64,000 bases of DNA, taken from assembly GCF_041821085.1 (NCBI RefSeq), contig NZ_JBGUAZ010000005.1, positions 1-64,000 on the forward strand, written 5' to 3'. Position numbers and translations under genes: made by a program. Positions 61,089 through 64,000 of the stretch are shown piece after piece. The notes beneath the pieces are model-generated. The model made no database searches and was not told the origin of the DNA. It saw nothing but the letters and a program-made list of their open reading frames with translations. Position 1 is the first letter of the stretch, and each line of letters starts with the position of its first letter. The stretch is from Natrinema sp. HArc-T2 (GTDB lineage: Archaea; Halobacteriota; Halobacteria; Halobacteriales; Natrialbaceae).

Positions 61089-61547
61089 TTAGTCCGCACC
61101 TGCAGTCACGGAGTCAGCACTGGCGGTACGGCTACGCCACCGACCCTGCAGGTACGCGCCGAGGAACATCCCGGCGAGCGCCCAGAGGATGGTGACGTTG
61201 CCGATACCGAGGCTGGCGTAGGCGGCACCCGGACAGATGCCCGAGAGCCCCCAACCGACGCCGAAGATCGCACCGCCGATCAGGACGTTCCGATCGAACG
61301 ACTTCAGCCGGCGTTCGAACGGGTCGCCGGTCAGCGGTGCCCGACCGAGCAGCCGCGGGGCGAGGAAGAACACCACGCCAGTGACGATCGCAGCGCCGAA
61401 CATCACGAACACCAGTCCGAGGTCGTCGAACTGGAGGAAGTTCAGCACCACTTCCGGGCGGGCCATGTGACTGAAGCCGAGTCCGAAGCCGAAGATCAGG
61501 CCGCCGACCAGTATCAGCGGCATGAAGAGGGGATGTCGGTCCGCCAT
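61089..61547 (-). CDS. YeeE/YedE family membrane protein (second half)
   Basis: A 152-residue protein with four helices. Conserved segments are GGLIFGFGLGFSHMARPEVV (about 15-34) and GWGLSGICPGAAYASLG (about 101-117), the latter holding the YeeE/YedE Cys. ATG 61547 is chosen; it overlaps the stop of the first half by one base. In TsuA-like transporters one chain carries both halves; here the fold is split into two coupled genes. Confidence 0.88.
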   Translation of the reverse strand: MADRHPLFMPLILVGGLIFGFGLGFSHMARPEVVLNFLQFDDLGLVFVMFGAAIVTGVVFFLAPRLLGRAPLTGDPFERRLKSFDRNVLIGGAIFGVGWGLSGICPGAAYASLGIGNVTILWALAGMFLGAYLQGRWRSRTASADSVTAGAD

Positions 61548-62038
61548 TACGGACTCACCCCCAGTGCGGCGACGATCTGTGCAGTCAGGATTGCGACGAT
61601 CATGAACGTGATTACACCTGTGATCGAGGTCTTCGATGCAGAGCCGACGCCACAGACGCCGTGGCCGGACGTACAGCCCTTGCCGATACGCGTCCCGATG
61701 CCGACGAAGACGCCGCCGATGAGCAGCCGCCACCACTGTACGTCAGTGGTCCACGCACCGCCCTGGAAGGCGACCGCATACACCGCGGCACCTAGAATGA
61801 TACCGAGCGTGAACACGAGCCGCCAGTCACGGGACGAGACGTACCGCTGGAAGCGGGACTGTCCAGAGACGTACGACAGCGTCGACTCGAGGAACGTACT
61901 CGCACCGGCGGGGATGCCGGTCCCGAGATAGATGACGACTGTGCCGAGACCGACGAAGAGCCCGCCGATGGCGTACCGACTGATCCCGTTCGGGAACAGT
62001 TCGGCGGCCAACTGGAGAGGGACTGGATCAGCTACCAT
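61547..62038 (-). CDS. YeeE/YedE family membrane protein (first half)
   Basis: A 163-residue protein with four helices. GVFVGIGTRIGKGCTSGHGV and CGVGSASKTSIT (about 110-140) carry the conserved Cys-Gly motif of thiosulfate/sulfur transporters. Its gene lies between the persulfide dioxygenase fusion (9 bases before) and the second half. Together they likely import thiosulfate or another sulfane-sulfur compound. Confidence 0.9.
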   Translation of the reverse strand: MVADPVPLQLAAELFPNGISRYAIGGLFVGLGTVVIYLGTGIPAGASTFLESTLSYVSGQSRFQRYVSSRDWRLVFTLGIILGAAVYAVAFQGGAWTTDVQWWRLLIGGVFVGIGTRIGKGCTSGHGVCGVGSASKTSITGVITFMIVAILTAQIVAALGVSP

Positions 62039-62046
62039 ATAAATTA

Positions 62047-63240
62047 TTAGTCACCCGCGAGCGATTCCTGGCTGGCAGCACAGTTGTTCGGGCCGAGCTC
62101 GAGTTCGAAGGCTTCGTCGTCGTCAGCCTCTTGCTGGCCGAGGTTCGTCGGGATGATATCCTCGTAGTTGGCCGGTCGCGGTGGCATATCCGAGAGGATG
62201 AGTTCGACGAAGTCGTCTTCGTCCATCGTGAGCGCGTCCATCTCGTCGACGAGTTGGCCGATCGGTGCCGTGTAGGTGCCGTCGGCGGCGGGTTCGGCGG
62301 CGTCGCTGAAGTGTGCGCCACCGATCAGCGTCTCGTCGGGCAGCGAGAGGACACGCTCCTGGAGGCTCTCGTAGAGCTGGGCCGCGGCTTCGGGTGCACC
62401 GTCGTCACCTTCCTCGAGGTCGGGCCGAGCGACACTCTCGATGAACAGGCCGTCGCCGGTCGCCAGCAGCGAGTCGTCGACCAGATACGAGGTCATGCCG
62501 GAGGTGTGTCCGGGCGTGGAGACCGTCTCGATGGTTGCGTCGCCGACCTCGAACTCGTCGCCGTCGGCGGCCAGCGTCACGTCGTCGGCGTAGGTAACGC
62601 CGCGGTCGACCGAGGCTTCGGGGATGACGCCCTCGACACCGACTGCGTCGAGTGCACGCACGCCGGAGATGTGGTCGGCGTGGATGTGCGTATCGATCGC
62701 GTATTTCAGGTCGACGCCGAGTTCGTTGGCGTCGGTGAGGTAGCGGTCCGTAAAGGCACGTAGCGGGTCGACGACCGCGGCCTCGTCGCCGTCGACGGCG
62801 AGATAGCCAAGACAGCCCGAGGAGGGACGCTGGTACTGATAGAGCGTGCCCGCGCCGTCGTACTCGGACACTTCGACGCGCTCGTAGATCCGCGCCCAGC
62901 CGTTCATCCCGTCTTCGAGGTGGTCGACATCATATCCTTGTTCCGCGAGCGTACCCGCGACGAACTCGCTGGCTCCGCCTTTCGCACAGAGGACCGTTAC
63001 GTCTTGGTCGTCGGGAATCTGTGCAAGCACGTCCTCGTCGAGCTCGTCCTCGAGGAACTCGAAGTAGGGGACGTTGATCGACTCGACGTTCTCGCCGTCG
63101 ATGTGCCACTCCTCGTAATCAGACTGCATGCGCGCGTCGAGGAGCGTCACAGCCTCGCCTGCGTCGATGCGACGTTTCAACGTTTCCGGAGTCACCGTCT
63201 CGACATCGGCGTCCGGCGTAGGGAAGTCGTCGGCGTTCAT
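62047..63240 (-). CDS. Rhodanese-metallo-beta-lactamase fusion (persulfide dioxygenase-like)
   Basis: A 397-residue two-domain protein. The N-terminal rhodanese (about 14-125) has catalytic Cys in VTVLCAKGGASEFVAGTLAE (about 84). The C-terminal MBL-fold domain (about 130-345) has THIHADHISGVRA (about 184-196), VSTPGHTSGMTSYL and a later His in GGAHFSD. Non-heme Fe(II) persulfide dioxygenases oxidise glutathione persulfide to sulfite; the substrate here, where glutathione is rare, may be another thiol persulfide. The order rhodanese-MBL is reversed from the common PDO-rhodanese fusion. First gene of the minus-strand sulfur operon. Confidence 0.92.
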   Translation of the reverse strand: MNADDFPTPDADVETVTPETLKRRIDAGEAVTLLDARMQSDYEEWHIDGENVESINVPYFEFLEDELDEDVLAQIPDDQDVTVLCAKGGASEFVAGTLAEQGYDVDHLEDGMNGWARIYERVEVSEYDGAGTLYQYQRPSSGCLGYLAVDGDEAAVVDPLRAFTDRYLTDANELGVDLKYAIDTHIHADHISGVRALDAVGVEGVIPEASVDRGVTYADDVTLAADGDEFEVGDATIETVSTPGHTSGMTSYLVDDSLLATGDGLFIESVARPDLEEGDDGAPEAAAQLYESLQERVLSLPDETLIGGAHFSDAAEPAADGTYTAPIGQLVDEMDALTMDEDDFVELILSDMPPRPANYEDIIPTNLGQQEADDDEAFELELGPNNCAASQESLAGD

Positions 63241-63486
63241 ATCGTGTACTCACAGGTATCGGCCGGTGCCACATAAGAGTTTGCATAATAATTCCCAATT
63301 TGCACAATAGCGACCCATCTACAACTGAAAACTAGCGTCTAAAGCAATCGGAAAGGGCGTTTCAGGTAGTATTTGTGCCGTTCTGCGGAGCGCAGTTGTT
63401 TGTGTTGGGTGCAAGAATCGACATTCTTTTAACCCCAGAAACAATATTGTGGAGTAACTCCAATACAGATCACGGAGTAATCCACC
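63241..63486. promoter_or_regulatory. Divergent promoter of the sulfur operon and tusA
   Basis: No gene seen. TTTGCA occurs twice 16 bases apart at about 63281-63302, on the operon side, within an AT-rich stretch. ATTCTTTTAA (63424-63432) is a TATA-like element for tusA, about 55 bases before its start, giving a leader. GGAGTAA occurs at 63451-63457 and again at 63474-63480; the second copy ends in the ribosome-binding position before ATG 63487. Confidence 0.5.
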
Positions 63487-63732
63487 ATGAGTGAAGCATT
63501 CGATATCGCGGAGACGCTCGACGTGAAAGGTGCATCGTGTCCCATGCCGGTTGTCAAAACGAAGTCCGCCATCGACGACCTCGCTGAGGGCGAGATCCTC
63601 GAGGTAGTCGCGACGGACTCGGGCAGCATGAGTGACCTCGACGGCTGGGCGACCGGTACAGACGGCGTCGAACTCTTAGAGCAGGTCGAGGACGGCGACG
63701 TCTACAAACACTACGTCCAGAAGACGGCATAA
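63487..63732 (+). CDS. tusA: TusA-family sulfur carrier
   Basis: An 81-residue protein with the signature LDVKGASCPMPVVKTKSAID (about 11-30), whose Cys18 carries persulfide sulfur. The fold and length are typical. GGAG 9 bases before the ATG looks like a Shine-Dalgarno site, unusual among the leaderless genes around. It is followed after 1 base by the DsrE-like gene, a common pair in sulfur trafficking. Confidence 0.93.
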   Translation: MSEAFDIAETLDVKGASCPMPVVKTKSAIDDLAEGEILEVVATDSGSMSDLDGWATGTDGVELLEQVEDGDVYKHYVQKTA

Positions 63733-63733
63733 G

Positions 63734-64000
63734 ATGAGCACGGACACACCCTCGGCGGGAGCTGACGGCGAGCCGATGAGCGAGGACGCCCTCCAGGAGC
63801 GGATCGAAGAACTCGAGGAGAAAGTCGCCAGCCTCGAGACCGAGGTCGGCGACGGCCAGAAGAAGATGACGATCGTCGCGACCCAGGGGACGTTCGACAT
63901 GGCGTACCCGCCGTTGATCCTCGCGAGCACCGCGGCCGCATTCGGCTGGGATGTGGTCGTCTTCCACACGTTCTGGGGACTCGACATCCTCCACGAGGAG
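63734..64000 (+). CDS. DsrE/DsrF/DrsH-like sulfurtransferase (cut by window end)
   Basis: The first 89 residues are present. An acidic coiled-coil N-terminal extension (about 1-43, ending EEKVASLETEVGDGQKKM) precedes the domain start TIVATQGTFDMAYPPLILAS and GWDVVVFHTFWGLDIL. The active-site Cys would lie beyond the window. Operon with tusA. Confidence 0.9.
   Translation, partial: MSTDTPSAGADGEPMSEDALQERIEELEEKVASLETEVGDGQKKMTIVATQGTFDMAYPPLILASTAAAFGWDVVVFHTFWGLDILHEE

Noticed and set aside
1-64000. CRISPR array, rRNA genes, intact insertion sequence, prophage or replication origin
   Set aside because: No regularly spaced repeat array, no rRNA sequence, no transposase or integrase with motifs, no phage structural genes and no Orc1/Cdc6 gene were found.

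Overview
The window is chromosomal DNA of a halophilic archaeon, most likely from the Natrialbales (Natrinema/Haloterrigena/Natronorubrum-like). The proteins are strongly acidic, coding DNA is GC-rich, many genes look leaderless with a TATA-like element about 26-28 bases before the start codon, and there are haloarchaeal families throughout: Bat-type HTH regulators, an Htr-type transducer, halophile PEP carboxylase, Tat-dependent secretion, Spt5/SecE, and small zinc-finger proteins. I assign the order from family recognition, not from a search.

Layout. 0-7.3 kb: initiator tRNA-Met, a repeat-rich sparse region, a mini zinc-ribbon protein with glutamate dehydrogenase, a glutamine-rich protein, a rhodanese and a membrane chemotaxis-type transducer. 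7.3-13.2 kb: a minus-strand operon for hydantoinase/oxoprolinase-type A and B subunits, a cysteine hydrolase and an isocitrate-lyase-superfamily enzyme. 13.4-16.8 kb: a four-PAS histidine kinase and a Bat-type regulator. 16.9-27.7 kb: housekeeping (SecE-Spt5, PHP protein, Mut7-C/PolX/DUF5788 operon, rhomboid protease with AN1 finger, endonuclease V, SDR, DUF192, LeuA/CimA with a possible upstream ORF). 28.2-38.4 kb: a Tat-exported beta-helix protein, an orphan four-cluster Fe-S protein, tRNA-Ser(CGA), PEP carboxylase, small zinc-finger proteins, a CBS protein and a sugar-nucleotide epimerase (with a decayed copy of its 3' end at 35.3 kb). 38.5-42.8 kb: MaoC dehydratase, thioredoxin reductase/thioredoxin, a methyltransferase and an oxidase-like membrane protein. 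42.8-54.6 kb: accessory region with a Bat regulator behind three 19-bp iterons, a Tat multicopper oxidase, DsbA-like and thioredoxin proteins, a NodB-like lipoprotein, paired Cys-motif membrane proteins, a NodU-like carbamoyltransferase and a small winged-helix regulator. 54.6-64 kb: a sulfur-handling island (two TauE/SafE proteins, TrmB-like regulator, PiT-type permease, two YeeE/YedE halves, rhodanese-persulfide dioxygenase fusion, TusA, DsrE-like) interrupted by a universal stress protein and an E2-like acyltransferase.

The most notable signal is a perfect palindrome, GATTTGCTG-N3-CAGCAAATC, found exactly three times by eye (46.5, 48.6 and 54.0 kb). Each copy lies just upstream of promoters for the DsbA-like protein, the NodB-like lipoprotein, the Cys-motif membrane pair, the NodU-like carbamoyltransferase and the winged-helix gene. 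This ties those genes into one apparently undescribed envelope/redox/glycan regulon whose likely regulator is the winged-helix protein itself.

Two families of short palindromic dispersed repeats also occur. Three copies of the second family supply the stop codons of the genes they adjoin. No CRISPR array, rRNA operon, intact insertion sequence or replication origin was seen.
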